From Listeria cossartiae subsp. cossartiae (GTDB lineage Bacteria > Bacillota > Bacilli > Lactobacillales > Listeriaceae), in the NCBI RefSeq assembly GCF_014224155.1, contig NZ_JAASUI010000001.1, positions 682,001 through 746,000 of the forward strand: a stretch of DNA of 64,000 nt, in the 5' to 3' direction. The stretch's first letter is position 1. Every line of letters starts with the position of its first letter. A program made the translations under genes and the position numbers. Below the pieces are notes generated by a model, which saw only the letters and a program-made list of their open reading frames with translations, was not told the origin of the DNA and searched no databases. Below are positions 52,067-61,017 of this stretch, one piece after another.

Positions 52067-52815
52067 AGGCAATTCGTGATACAAGTATATTGTTTGGTCG
52101 GTCTATGCGTCATATTTTGCGGAGTCCTGATACGATTATTACCGTGGCAATTATTCCAATTATGATTATGTTGATGTTTGTGTACGTGCTTGGTGGGGCA
52201 ATTCAAACAGGGACAGATAACTACGTGGATTATTTATTACCGGGAATTATTTTGATGGCGATAGCAAGTGGGATAGCTTACACGGCGGTGCGATTATTTA
52301 CAGATGTGCAAAAAGGTTTGTTTCAACGGTTTCATTCGATGCCGATTAGTCGCTCTTCGGTATTATGGGGACATGTGTTGACATCGCTCGTTTCTAATGC
52401 GATTTCGATTGTACTCATTATTCTAGTGGCACTTCTTATTGGTTTTCGTTCCTCTGCGGGAGTTTTGGAATGGCTTGCTGTAGCAGGGATATTGTTGCTA
52501 TTTACTTTAGCGTTAACTTGGGTTGCTGTTATTCCTGGTCTAACTGCTAAATCGGTTGACGGCGCGAGTGCTTTTTCTTATCCGCTGATATTTTTACCTT
52601 TTATTAGTTCGGCTTTTGTCCCAACGGATACGATGCCAACTGCAGTTCGGGTTTTTGCGGAAAATCAGCCGGTGACGTCGATTGTTAATACAATTCGTGC
52701 ATTGCTTTACTCTGAACCAATTGGAAATGAGATTTGGATTGCGCTAGCTTGGTGTGTGGGAATTACGGTTGTTGCGTATGTTTTTGCGGTAACAATTTAT
52801 AAAAAAATGGTTTAA
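52063..52815 (+). CDS. ABC-2 type permease (DrrB-like)
   Basis: This 250-aa protein has six membrane segments (about 24-45, 56-78, 105-130, 137-160, 170-190, 220-245), typical of ABC2_membrane/DrrB exporters. The start PDTIITVAIIPIMIMLMFVYV and middle QPVTSIVNTIRALL fit the family. It pairs with the preceding ATPase (ATGA overlap). Substrate unknown; a drug or antimicrobial is plausible given the kind of operator. Confidence 0.88.
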   Translation: MKAIRDTSILFGRSMRHILRSPDTIITVAIIPIMIMLMFVYVLGGAIQTGTDNYVDYLLPGIILMAIASGIAYTAVRLFTDVQKGLFQRFHSMPISRSSVLWGHVLTSLVSNAISIVLIILVALLIGFRSSAGVLEWLAVAGILLLFTLALTWVAVIPGLTAKSVDGASAFSYPLIFLPFISSAFVPTDTMPTAVRVFAENQPVTSIVNTIRALLYSEPIGNEIWIALAWCVGITVVAYVFAVTIYKKMV

Positions 52816-52818
52816 ATG

Positions 52819-52856
52819 AAAAAAGTTGGCTCCGCGGAGAGCCAACTTTTTTTAAT
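52819..52856. terminator. Bidirectional terminator
   Basis: AAAAAAGTTGGCTC / GAGCCAACTTTTTTT between the convergent ABC permease and MFS genes. Confidence 0.92.
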
Positions 52857-54327
52857 TATCGCCGGAAATATGTTTTTTCGGTAAGATAAAATGAATAAAA
52901 TAACTAACGATACAGCAAGCGAACATTACCCAGAAAACCGTATGAAGGCCGCTATATAAAATATCTCGAAGCGGTTCAACTAGATCTGCGCTCACATTGC
53001 CAGACGTTTGTGGACTAATTAGTTGATTTAAATTACTGCGATTCACTTCACTACCAGCGGCAGCACGGAACTCGCTTGTAAGAACTGAGTTGAAAATGGT
53101 GCCGAATACAGCTACACCAATCGTTTGACCAACTGTTCTAAAAAGTGTGTTAGAAGCAGTAGCGATACCTGTTTGGAATCTCGGCACAGCATCTTGAACA
53201 GTTACTGTTGTCGTCGTAAATATAATCCCAAAACCAAATCCCATAAATGCACTATTTAAATAGAAGAAGATGTCATTTGTGGAAGCGGGGAATAAAGCTA
53301 AAATCAATCCACTTGCTGCTGTTATCAACACACCGATACCGACTGTGTGGCGATTTCCAAGTGTCATTAACAGTTTTCCGCCAATAAATGAACCAACAAT
53401 CCATGTAACTGAAAGCGGTGCAAGCATAAAGCCAGCAATTGTAGCCCCGTGACCAAGCATACCTTGCGCCCACATTGGAATATAAACATTGATACCAATT
53501 AAAAAGGCACTAATCAAGAAACCAATTAAATTCCCAATTAAAACAACGGGATTTTTAAATAATACAAATGGCATAATCGGATCTTTTGCACGTTTTTCGA
53601 CAAAATAAAAAGCAATAAATAACACAATCGAAACGGCAAAAAGAATAACGACGAGCGGTTCTGTCCAGTTGAGTGATTCGCCAGCTCGCTGTAATGCAAA
53701 TAATAAGCCAAGCAGTGCCACCGTAAAGAGCGAGGCACCTAAATAGTCAATCGGTAATTTTACATGTTCCACTTTTTCGCGTAAATAAAGCAAAATAAGT
53801 AAAATTGTCAAAATGCCAATCGGTACATTGATAAAGAAAATCCAATGCCATGAAAGTTGGTCGACTAAAAATCCACCAACAAGTGGTCCAAATACACCAG
53901 CGATACCCCAGGCAGAACCCATAAAACCAAGTACTTTGGCACGTTTTTCAAATGGGTACACGTCTGCGATAATTGTCATAGTAGATGGTAAAATCCCACC
54001 TGCTCCAATACCTTGAATCGCGCGAAAAATAATTAATTGTTCCATATTTTGTGCGAATCCACAAAGTGATGAACCAATGATAAAAATAATTGTCGCAATT
54101 ACAAAAATATTTTTTCGTCCATACAAATCAGACAGTTTTCCGTAAATCGGAACGGTCACTGCTGATGTTAGCAAATAAACAGAAAAAATCCAGTTCATTA
54201 ACTCTATGCCGTCCAACTGACTTACAATCGTTGGCATCGCAGTACTCACGATGGTACCCTCAATAGCTGCCATAAATGTTGCGACAAATACGGCGATGGT
54301 AACGGCCTTTACTTTTGTTTGTTCCAA
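52852..54327 (-). CDS. DHA2-family (EmrB/QacA) 14-TM drug efflux MFS
   Basis: This 491-aa protein has 14 membrane segments. It carries motif A GKLSDLYGRKN, motif B RAIQGIGAGGILPSTM and motif C-like GSAWGIAGVFGPLVGGFLVD, which mark drug/H+ antiporters of the EmrB/QacA branch. The likely role is proton-driven multidrug export. No adjacent regulator is evident on the same strand, and the M42 peptidase gene is divergent. Specific drugs cannot be read from sequence. Confidence 0.9.
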   Translation of the reverse strand: MEQTKVKAVTIAVFVATFMAAIEGTIVSTAMPTIVSQLDGIELMNWIFSVYLLTSAVTVPIYGKLSDLYGRKNIFVIATIIFIIGSSLCGFAQNMEQLIIFRAIQGIGAGGILPSTMTIIADVYPFEKRAKVLGFMGSAWGIAGVFGPLVGGFLVDQLSWHWIFFINVPIGILTILLILLYLREKVEHVKLPIDYLGASLFTVALLGLLFALQRAGESLNWTEPLVVILFAVSIVLFIAFYFVEKRAKDPIMPFVLFKNPVVLIGNLIGFLISAFLIGINVYIPMWAQGMLGHGATIAGFMLAPLSVTWIVGSFIGGKLLMTLGNRHTVGIGVLITAASGLILALFPASTNDIFFYLNSAFMGFGFGIIFTTTTVTVQDAVPRFQTGIATASNTLFRTVGQTIGVAVFGTIFNSVLTSEFRAAAGSEVNRSNLNQLISPQTSGNVSADLVEPLRDILYSGLHTVFWVMFACCIVSYFIHFILPKKHISGDN

Positions 54328-54467
54328 AAAATTCCCTCCCTTTTCGTCTACCGAATTATAGCATATAAAAGGACTAATTTGGGAAAAAAGTTAATCTTAA
54401 GAAATGCGTTCGTTCAAGATAAGCGCTATAATAAAATAGAAGAAAGCGAACTAAAGGAGGAATTTTT

Positions 54468-55520
54468 TTGTCATACGAACCAAATACAAAACAAACAATG
54501 CAAAAAATTAAAGAACTAACTTCTATCCCAAGCCCAACCGGGAATACTGGGAAAATCATTGAAAAACTGGCAAAAGATTTAGATGCTTCAAAAATCCCCT
54601 ATACACTAAACAATAAAGGCGGATTGATTGTAACGCTTCCTGGGAAAGATGAAACGAAGCACCGCATGTTAACTGCTCATGTCGATACGCTTGGTGCGAT
54701 GGTCAAAGAAATCAAAGCAGACGGACGACTACTTTTAACGCTAATTGGTGGTTACCGTTTTAATGCGATTGAAGGCGAATATTGTACAATCGAAACCAGT
54801 GCTGGAGATTTGTATAGTGGTACGATTCTGATGCATCAAACATCTGTCCATGTATATAAAGACGCTGGAACTGCTGAGCGTAATGATAAAAATATGGAAG
54901 TTCGTTTAGATGTAAAAGCGCTAGATGCAGACAAAGTTCGCGCACTTGGAATTGAAGTAGGTGATTTTGTTTCCTTTGATCCGCGCGTGCAAATTATTAA
55001 TAATGAATATATCAAATCTCGCCACCTAGATGACAAAGCAAGTGTCGCGATTTTATTGCAACTAATCAATTATATCCATGAAAATAAACTCGAGCTACCG
55101 CACACTACGCATTTCTTGATTTCTAATAATGAAGAAATTGGCTACGGTGGAAACTCGAACATTCCGACCGAAACAGTGGAGTATTTAGCAGTCGACATGG
55201 GTGCGCTTGGTGATGGTCAAACATCGGATGAATATACTGTTTCTATTTGTGCAAAAGACGGTAGTGGCCCGTATCATCTTGGCTTGCGCAAACATCTAGT
55301 AGAACTTGCTAAAAAGAATAATATTGATTATAAAGTGGATATTTATCCGTTTTATGCGTCCGATGCAAGTGCGGCGATTAATGCTGGTAACGATATTATC
55401 CACGGTTTAATTGGCCCGGGGATTGATGCGAGCCACGCATATGAACGCACACATCGCGACTCACTTTATCATACAGAAAAATTAGTTTATGCATATTTAT
55501 TTTCGAATATATTGAAATAG
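54468..55520 (+). CDS. M42-family aminopeptidase
   Basis: This 350-aa cytosolic dinuclear metallo-aminopeptidase of the M42 (glutamyl aminopeptidase/FrvX) family has the metal His/Asp in LTAHVDTLGAM (residues about 67-69), RHLDDKASVAI, the catalytic Glu pair in NNEEIGYGGNSN, and a late Gly-rich IGPGIDASHAYERTH with the last His ligand. The start is TTG at 54468 with AAAGGAGG 7 bases upstream. The gpx gene lies 12 bases downstream, so co-expression is likely. Confidence 0.92.
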   Translation: MSYEPNTKQTMQKIKELTSIPSPTGNTGKIIEKLAKDLDASKIPYTLNNKGGLIVTLPGKDETKHRMLTAHVDTLGAMVKEIKADGRLLLTLIGGYRFNAIEGEYCTIETSAGDLYSGTILMHQTSVHVYKDAGTAERNDKNMEVRLDVKALDADKVRALGIEVGDFVSFDPRVQIINNEYIKSRHLDDKASVAILLQLINYIHENKLELPHTTHFLISNNEEIGYGGNSNIPTETVEYLAVDMGALGDGQTSDEYTVSICAKDGSGPYHLGLRKHLVELAKKNNIDYKVDIYPFYASDASAAINAGNDIIHGLIGPGIDASHAYERTHRDSLYHTEKLVYAYLFSNILK

Positions 55521-55532
55521 GAGGAATTCCGT

Positions 55533-56012
55533 ATGAATGTCCATGATTTTTCTGAAAAAGCAATGAATGGCAAAGAAATCGCGTTAAGTGATTATAAAGG
55601 TAAAGTTTTGCTTATCGTGAATACTGCGAGCAAATGTGGTCTAACCCCTCAACTAGAAGGACTTGAAGCAATGTATAAAAAACTAGGTGGCGCTAATTTT
55701 GAAATTCTTGGTTTCCCTTGTAACCAATTTTTACGCCAAGATCCCGGTAGTGATGAAGAAATCCTCGAATTTTGCCAAATGAATTACGGCGTGACATTCC
55801 AAATGTTTTCTAAAATCAAAGTAAAAGGCAAAGACGCCAGCCCGCTATACAAATATCTAACCGAACAAACCGGTGGCAAAAAAGTAGAGTGGAACTTTGC
55901 GAAATTCCTTATTGATGAAAATGGAGAAGTGGTTGAACGTTTCCCATCAAAAATGAAACCGGCAGATTTTGAAGATAAAGTGGAAGCACTTGTTGCCAAA
56001 GTAAATAATTAA
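55533..56012 (+). CDS. Glutathione peroxidase-family thiol peroxidase
   Basis: This 159-aa GPx-fold enzyme has the peroxidatic Cys in VNTASKCGLTPQ (Cys in place of selenocysteine, near residue 35), GFPCNQFLRQDPGSDEEI and the catalytic Trp/Asn region VEWNFAKFLIDENG. In Firmicutes such enzymes use thioredoxin or bacillithiol-type reductants more readily than glutathione (family knowledge), though Listeria makes glutathione. It lies 12 bases after the M42 gene. A terminator follows. Confidence 0.92.
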   Translation: MNVHDFSEKAMNGKEIALSDYKGKVLLIVNTASKCGLTPQLEGLEAMYKKLGGANFEILGFPCNQFLRQDPGSDEEILEFCQMNYGVTFQMFSKIKVKGKDASPLYKYLTEQTGGKKVEWNFAKFLIDENGEVVERFPSKMKPADFEDKVEALVAKVNN

Positions 56013-56016
56013 GGTA

Positions 56017-56055
56017 AACTCGGTAGTGCATGAATCGCGCTGCCGAGTTTTTTTG
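56017..56055 (+). terminator. Terminator after gpx
   Basis: AACTCGGTAG / CTGCCGAGTT (one wobble) followed by TTTTT. Confidence 0.88.
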
Positions 56056-56058
56056 CAT

Positions 56059-56122
56059 CTTAGTTAGATTAAAATGCATGTTACGGAAATTGGCTTGTAG
56101 TTTTTAACTAAGCGTTTATAAT
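56059..56122 (+). promoter_or_regulatory. Promoter and dyad upstream of the LytTR-ABC operon
   Basis: TTGTAG (56095-56100), 16 bases, perfect TATAAT (56117-56122). A perfect 8-bp inverted repeat CTTAGTTA (56059-56066) / TAACTAAG (56105-56112) brackets the -35 region. This is a candidate site for the LytTR protein of this operon (inference). Confidence 0.55.
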
Positions 56123-56147
56123 AAAAGAAAAAAAGGGAGGCAACTAG

Positions 56148-56603
56148 ATGAAATTCCATGTAAAGCAAAGTACAAATATGGTGGTTGGTGAAGTGGAAAT
56201 ATATTGCCATCCCGATAATTTAGAAGAGGTATCCAATAAGCTAGCGGGACTTGAAGGATCAACGGAAAAAATCTCGGTCAAAAAAGACGGCGCTACTTAT
56301 TTACTGGAGCCAAAAGCGATTTTATATTTTGAAGCAGTAGAGAGCAAAATCTTTGTTTATACGGAACAAGACATTTATGAAATCCATTGGAAATTATATG
56401 AATTAGAAGAAAAATTTAAAGATAGTTCCTTTTTCAGATGTTCAAAATCAATGATATTAAATATCGAAGCGATTGAAAAAATTGCACCTGGTTTTAATGG
56501 GAAATTTGAAGCGAATCTTTTTAATCGTGAAAAAGTGATTATTTCAAGGCAATACGCCAAAGTCTTAAAGCAGAAATTAAACATAGGAGGGAAGCGCAAA
56601 TGA
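56148..56603 (+). CDS. LytTR-domain transcriptional regulator
   Basis: This 151-aa protein consists mainly of a C-terminal LytTR DNA-binding domain (FEAVESKIFVYTEQDIYEIHWKLYELEEKF; SFFRCSKSMILNIEAIEKIAP; VIISRQYAKVLKQKL). There is no receiver domain, only a short N-terminal strand region. Such stand-alone LytTR proteins work with a membrane inhibitor in LytTR regulatory systems such as HdrRM/BrsRM of Streptococcus mutans. It overlaps the DUF3021 gene by 4 bases. Confidence 0.88.
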   Translation: MKFHVKQSTNMVVGEVEIYCHPDNLEEVSNKLAGLEGSTEKISVKKDGATYLLEPKAILYFEAVESKIFVYTEQDIYEIHWKLYELEEKFKDSSFFRCSKSMILNIEAIEKIAPGFNGKFEANLFNREKVIISRQYAKVLKQKLNIGGKRK

Positions 56604-57028
56604 GTAAAAAACTAATTCAATTTATTCAATCTATGTGTATTATTTTCACGGCCTCGATGATAACGATGATTTGTTCTTATATCGCGACAGGACAAACTGA
56701 AACAATTGCCATTCGTGATGTGTATATTATGTTAGCTTTTAGTATAGCGACGACTTTTATTCAGCAATTACTTTTTACTCATTCGATTAAGACGAAGCGA
56801 TCTTTTTATAGCCGTTTGATTGTGTTTTTCCTTTTTATTAGTGCGGCGATTTTAGGGCTGGGATGGCTGTTTGATTGGTACGATACAATTGCTGGATTTA
56901 TGATTATCTTAGGATTCATTTGTGTGACGTTTATGGTCATGCATGCTTTTTTCAGCTATCGCGATGTAAAATTCAGTAATGAAATTAATCAAAAACTAGC
57001 AGAAATGCGAGAAAGGGAGACAAAATGA
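56600..57028 (+). CDS. DUF3021 membrane protein (putative LytTR antagonist)
   Basis: This 142-aa protein has four membrane segments (about 11-33, 40-60, 72-92, 98-118) and a charged C-terminal tail (FSNEINQKLAEMREREK-like). DUF3021 proteins are membrane inhibitors encoded next to LytTR regulators in LytTR regulatory systems. The gene overlaps its neighbours on both sides by 4 bases, so the four-gene set is translated as a unit. Confidence 0.82.
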   Translation: MSKKLIQFIQSMCIIFTASMITMICSYIATGQTETIAIRDVYIMLAFSIATTFIQQLLFTHSIKTKRSFYSRLIVFFLFISAAILGLGWLFDWYDTIAGFMIILGFICVTFMVMHAFFSYRDVKFSNEINQKLAEMRERETK

Positions 57029-57936
57029 TAAAACTGACGAATGTAGTTAAAACGTTTGGTAAAGTGGAAGCAGTCAAAGGTATTAATTTAGAAGTGGAAA
57101 AAGGGTCATTGTTTGCTTTTCTCGGTGAAAATGGCGCGGGGAAATCGACCACACTGAGTATGATTTGCACAGAAAGCGAAGCCACTTCGGGAGAAATTTT
57201 TATTGATGATGAAAAGTTGACCTTTAAAAATCGTAAAGCGTTTAGGCAGAAATTGGGGGTTGTTTTTCAGGATAATGTGTTGGATGATTTGCTGACGGTG
57301 CGGGAAAATCTATATAATCGTGCGAGTTTGTATGGGAAAACAAAAGCGGAAATTACCGAACGGCTGGAGCTTGTTTCTTCTATTATGGGGATTGAGGATA
57401 TTTTGAATCGGCGGTTTGAAAAATTATCTGGTGGACAAAAACGCCGGGCGGAAATTGCCCGAGCGATTATGCATGATCCAGAAATCTTGCTATTAGATGA
57501 GCCGACAACAGGGCTGGATCCGAAAACGAGAGTCAGTGTCTGGAAAATTATTGATTATTTGCGAGAAGCATTAGGAATGACAGTGTTTTTGACGACACAT
57601 TATTTAGAAGAAGCGAAGGACGCGGACCAGTTAGCGGTTATTCATAAAGGCAAAATCATTGCGGAAGGCACGCCAGCGAGTATTAGAAGTCGCTTTTCTG
57701 TGGACAAAATTTTCTTTTATGAACCGAAGCTAGCGGAACTGCAAGTAATCGTCGAGAAACTAGATTTGCCGTATAAAGTAACGAAGGATTCGATGTGCGT
57801 GGATGTCACAAAGGAAGATGTCGGAATTTTGGCTATTTTAAACCAAGCGGAGGGACTTTACAGTTCATTTGAGGTAATTAAAGGAAATCTTGATGACGCA
57901 TTTATCTCGATGATTAAGGAGGATTCTAATGATTAG
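57025..57936 (+). CDS. ABC transporter ATP-binding protein
   Basis: This 303-aa ATPase has Walker A FLGENGAGKSTT near residue 37, signature KLSGGQKRRAEIA, Walker B ILLLDEPTTGLDPKTR and H-loop LTTHYLEEAKDADQ, with a C-terminal regulatory extension of about 80 residues. It is the third gene of the LytTR/DUF3021/ABC operon (4-base overlap before, 8-base overlap after). The LytTR system probably controls this exporter; substrate unknown. Confidence 0.9.
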   Translation: MIKLTNVVKTFGKVEAVKGINLEVEKGSLFAFLGENGAGKSTTLSMICTESEATSGEIFIDDEKLTFKNRKAFRQKLGVVFQDNVLDDLLTVRENLYNRASLYGKTKAEITERLELVSSIMGIEDILNRRFEKLSGGQKRRAEIARAIMHDPEILLLDEPTTGLDPKTRVSVWKIIDYLREALGMTVFLTTHYLEEAKDADQLAVIHKGKIIAEGTPASIRSRFSVDKIFFYEPKLAELQVIVEKLDLPYKVTKDSMCVDVTKEDVGILAILNQAEGLYSSFEVIKGNLDDAFISMIKEDSND

Positions 57937-58783
57937 TCGGAATTTGAAAATCTATTTTCGTGATAGAACGGCTGTATTTATGTCGTTATTGACGATTTTA
58001 ATTATTATTGGCTTGTATGCGATTTTTCTAGGAAACAATATGGCAGATATGTTCAAACAGGCTTCTGGGAAAGCAACGGGGATACAAGAATTAGTGAATA
58101 CGTGGGTGATTGCCGGGATTTTGGCGATAACGCCGGTCACTGTTTCGCTCGCAGTTTTTTCTTTAAAAGTGCATGATGAAGAGTTTAGCATTGCAAGAAG
58201 TTTTGCGATAACACCGGCTTCAAGGTGGCGTATTGTTATCAGTTATATTGTCAGTGGGCTGGTAGCTTCGTTTCTGCTTTCTGTGATAACCCTGTTTGTT
58301 GGTGAAATGTATATTTGGTTGACTGGTGGAGCCTTTTTACCGCTAGAAAGTTGGGCGCGTTTAATCGGAATTATTTTAATTAATGTTCTATGTTGTAGTA
58401 GCATTATGTTTTTTATTGCGAGTTTGGTGAAGAAAGCTAGTGCCTTTAGTTCGGTCTCGACGATTGTTGGGACAGTGATTGGTTTTATTGCTGGAATTTA
58501 TTTGCCAATGGGTTCTCTTCCAGCGGCAGTGCAAACGGTGATGAAATGCTTCCCTTTCACGTACGGCGCCTCAGTTATCCGAGAAATTATGACAAAAGAG
58601 CCGCTGCAACAAGTTTTCACAGGGAATACTCATGCGATGGATGCGACAAAAGAAATGATTGGGATTACGATTTATTGGGGCGACAAAACCGTAACAACAG
58701 GACTGAGCTTACTTATTTTAATCGCCTTTGCAGTCGTGTTTGGCGCATTATCTGTCGTCTTAATGAAACGGCAAACAAAATAA
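57929..58783 (+). CDS. ABC-2 type permease
   Basis: This 284-aa permease has six membrane segments (about 18-38, 62-85, 104-130, 148-172, 178-200, 255-278) and the N-terminal amphipathic RNLKIYFRDRTAVFMSLL, typical of ABC2_membrane exporters. It overlaps the ATPase gene by 8 bases, completing the exporter. No separate terminator follows before prfC; the intergenic gap is about 80 bases. Confidence 0.87.
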   Translation: MISRNLKIYFRDRTAVFMSLLTILIIIGLYAIFLGNNMADMFKQASGKATGIQELVNTWVIAGILAITPVTVSLAVFSLKVHDEEFSIARSFAITPASRWRIVISYIVSGLVASFLLSVITLFVGEMYIWLTGGAFLPLESWARLIGIILINVLCCSSIMFFIASLVKKASAFSSVSTIVGTVIGFIAGIYLPMGSLPAAVQTVMKCFPFTYGASVIREIMTKEPLQQVFTGNTHAMDATKEMIGITIYWGDKTVTTGLSLLILIAFAVVFGALSVVLMKRQTK

Positions 58784-58864
58784 TTTTTGAATAAAAAATC
58801 AGCCGAAATTCTCCTAGTTATGCTATACTTATGGAATGTGAATGAATCTAGGAGGAAAATAACA

Positions 58865-60433
58865 ATGAGTCAAGATTTGCAAAAAGAAGTTGCTTCACGC
58901 AAAACGTTTGCGATTATTTCTCACCCGGATGCTGGGAAAACGACGATTACTGAGCAATTATTATTATTCGGTGGCGTTATCCGTTCAGCTGGGACTGTAA
59001 AGGGAAAGAAATCTGGCAAGTTTGCGACAAGTGACTGGATGGAAATTGAAAAACAACGTGGTATCTCGGTAACGAGTTCTGTGATGCAGTTTGATTATAA
59101 TGGTTCAAGAATTAATATTTTGGATACACCGGGACACTCGGATTTCAGTGAAGATACGTACCGGACGCTAATGGCGGTCGATAGCGCGGTCATGGTTATC
59201 GATGCGGCGAAAGGGATCGAGGCCCAAACGCTTAAACTATTCAAAGTTTGTCGAATGCGCGGAATTCCTATTTTTACGTTTATTAACAAAATGGACCGTC
59301 AAGGGAAAATGCCACTGGAATTGCTTGCTGAACTAGAAGAAGTTCTTGGCATTGAATCGTATCCTATGAACTGGCCGATTGGGATGGGTAAAGAGCTTGC
59401 TGGACTTTATGACCGTTACCACCGTGTAATTGAGCAATATCGTTCAGAGGAAGACGAGCGTTTCTTACCACTTGGTGAAGATGGTGATTTGAAAGAAGCA
59501 CACGCTATTCAAAAATCACTTTATTACGATCAAGCGTTGGAAGAAATTATGTTGCTAGATGAGGCTGGTAATGACTTTAGCCGCGAACGTATTATTGCGG
59601 GCGAGCAAACACCAGTATTTTTCGGGAGTGCCTTAACAAACTTTGGCGTAGAAACTTTCTTACGTACATTTGTTGATTTTGCGCCTGCTCCTTCCAGTCA
59701 TGAATCGAATGAAGGTGTGATTGAAGCAGATAATCCGAAGTTTTCTGGTTTTATTTTCAAAATCCAAGCCAATATGAATCCTGCTCACCGCGACCGGATT
59801 GCCTTTATTCGAATTTGTTCAGGTGAATTCGAACGTGGTATGAACGTTACGTTAACGCGAACAGGAAAAAGCATGAAGCTTGCGAACTCGACGCAGTTTA
59901 TGGCAGATGACCGGGAAACGGTTAATCGTGCGGTAGCTGGTGATATTATCGGTTTGTACGACACGGGGAATTACCAAATTGGCGATACGATTACTAATGG
60001 AAGTAAAAAACTCGAATTTGAAAAACTTCCACAGTTTACGCCAGAATTATTTATGCGTGTTTATGCGAAAAATGTCATGAAACAAAAGCATTTTCATAAA
60101 GGCGTCGAGCAACTCGTGCAAGAAGGTGCGATTCAGCTGTTTAAAACGTGGCGTACGGAAGAATACATCATTGGTGCTGTTGGTCAGTTGCAATTTGAAG
60201 TATTCGAACATAGAATGCGCGGCGAATATAATTCAGAAATCCGGATGGAACCAATCGGCAAAAAAATCGCTCGTTGGGTTAAAGAAGAAGACGCGGACGA
60301 AAAACTTTCGACAGCGAGAAGCATGCTAGTGAAAGACCGTTTCGACCAACCGTTATTCTTATTCGAAAACGAATTCGCGATCAATTGGTTTAATGATAAA
60401 AATCCAGATATCGAATTAACTTCATTACTATAA
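58865..60433 (+). CDS. prfC: Peptide chain release factor 3
   Basis: RF3 is the GTPase that removes RF1/RF2 after peptide release. The 522-aa protein has the G1 loop [15 protein letters not shown], the switch region [27 protein letters not shown], and NKMD in [16 protein letters not shown], followed by two further beta domains. The ATG at 58865 follows AGGAGG. An in-frame ATG at 58787 would add 26 residues that cross the promoter. A perfect terminator follows. Confidence 0.95.
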   Translation: MSQDLQKEVASRKTFAIISHPDAGKTTITEQLLLFGGVIRSAGTVKGKKSGKFATSDWMEIEKQRGISVTSSVMQFDYNGSRINILDTPGHSDFSEDTYRTLMAVDSAVMVIDAAKGIEAQTLKLFKVCRMRGIPIFTFINKMDRQGKMPLELLAELEEVLGIESYPMNWPIGMGKELAGLYDRYHRVIEQYRSEEDERFLPLGEDGDLKEAHAIQKSLYYDQALEEIMLLDEAGNDFSRERIIAGEQTPVFFGSALTNFGVETFLRTFVDFAPAPSSHESNEGVIEADNPKFSGFIFKIQANMNPAHRDRIAFIRICSGEFERGMNVTLTRTGKSMKLANSTQFMADDRETVNRAVAGDIIGLYDTGNYQIGDTITNGSKKLEFEKLPQFTPELFMRVYAKNVMKQKHFHKGVEQLVQEGAIQLFKTWRTEEYIIGAVGQLQFEVFEHRMRGEYNSEIRMEPIGKKIARWVKEEDADEKLSTARSMLVKDRFDQPLFLFENEFAINWFNDKNPDIELTSLL

Positions 60434-60439
60434 TAGATG

Positions 60440-60477
60440 CAACCTATTTGTATTTTTGCAAATAGGTTGTTTTTTTC
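60440..60477 (+). terminator. Terminator after prfC
   Basis: CAACCTATTTG / CAAATAGGTTG followed by TTTTTTT. Confidence 0.92.
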
Positions 60478-60505
60478 TTGACAATTTTTTGAAACGCGCT
60501 ATAAT
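60478..60505 (+). promoter_or_regulatory. SigA promoter of the marR-MATE operon
   Basis: Perfect TTGACA (60478-60483), 16 bases, perfect TATAAT (60500-60505), directly before the MarR operator. Confidence 0.8.
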
Positions 60506-60524
60506 TAGTTAGAATTCTAATTAA
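60505..60524. promoter_or_regulatory. MarR operator upstream of marR
   Basis: TTAGAATTCTAA (60509-60520) is a perfect palindrome, extended to near 20 bp by ATTAG/TTAAT flanks. It includes the GTTAG motif used by the MepR family. Its position is just downstream of the -10. Confidence 0.75.
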
Positions 60525-60539
60525 TAAGGAGGAATACTC

Positions 60540-60965
60540 GTGAGAAGAGAGAAGACGATGGATACGTTAATTCGTTCGATTATGATTAAATCCAAACGTA
60601 AAATGGACGCAAAAGTTGCTCAATTTGGGCTGACAACACAACAAGCTAGAGTTCTTGGATTTTTAAATGATAACGCGGCAAATGAAATTATCCAAAAAGA
60701 TCTTCAGCGAATTTTCCAAACGCGTGGTGCAAGTATTACTAGCTTGATTCAAGGACTCGAGAAGAAGAAACTGATTTACCGAAAACCAAGTCTTCGTGAT
60801 GGCCGAGAAAAAGTAGTCATTCTAACAGAGGAAGGCAAGCAGATTGTGGATGAATTTAATGCCTCTTTTCCGCGTGAAGACGATAAAGCGAAGAAAATTC
60901 TTTCCGCTGATGAGTATAAAATCTTTATTGATCTACTTAGCAAGATTGACGATAATACCGAATAA
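60540..60965 (+). CDS. MarR-family repressor (MepR-like)
   Basis: This 141-aa MarR protein has a winged helix (FGLTTQQARVLGFLNDNA; KDLQRIFQTRGASITSLIQGLEKKKLIYRKPSLRDGREKVVILTEEG, residues about 30-95) and N- and C-terminal dimerisation helices. The start is GTG at 60540 with AAGGAGGAA upstream. Operators flank it on both sides. It precedes a MATE pump, the arrangement of staphylococcal mepR-mepA. Confidence 0.9.
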   Translation: MRREKTMDTLIRSIMIKSKRKMDAKVAQFGLTTQQARVLGFLNDNAANEIIQKDLQRIFQTRGASITSLIQGLEKKKLIYRKPSLRDGREKVVILTEEGKQIVDEFNASFPREDDKAKKILSADEYKIFIDLLSKIDDNTE

Positions 60966-60979
60966 AAAAATTTAACTAT

Positions 60980-60999
60980 ATAGTTAGAATTCTAACTAT
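60980..60999. promoter_or_regulatory. MarR operator upstream of the MATE gene
   Basis: TAGTTAGAATTCTAACTA is a perfect 18-bp palindrome (20 bp with A/T ends) between marR and the pump gene. Its core is the same AGTTAGAATTCTAA as the site upstream of marR. Confidence 0.8.
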
Positions 61000-61017
61000 T
61001 TTCAAGGGGGAACTAAA

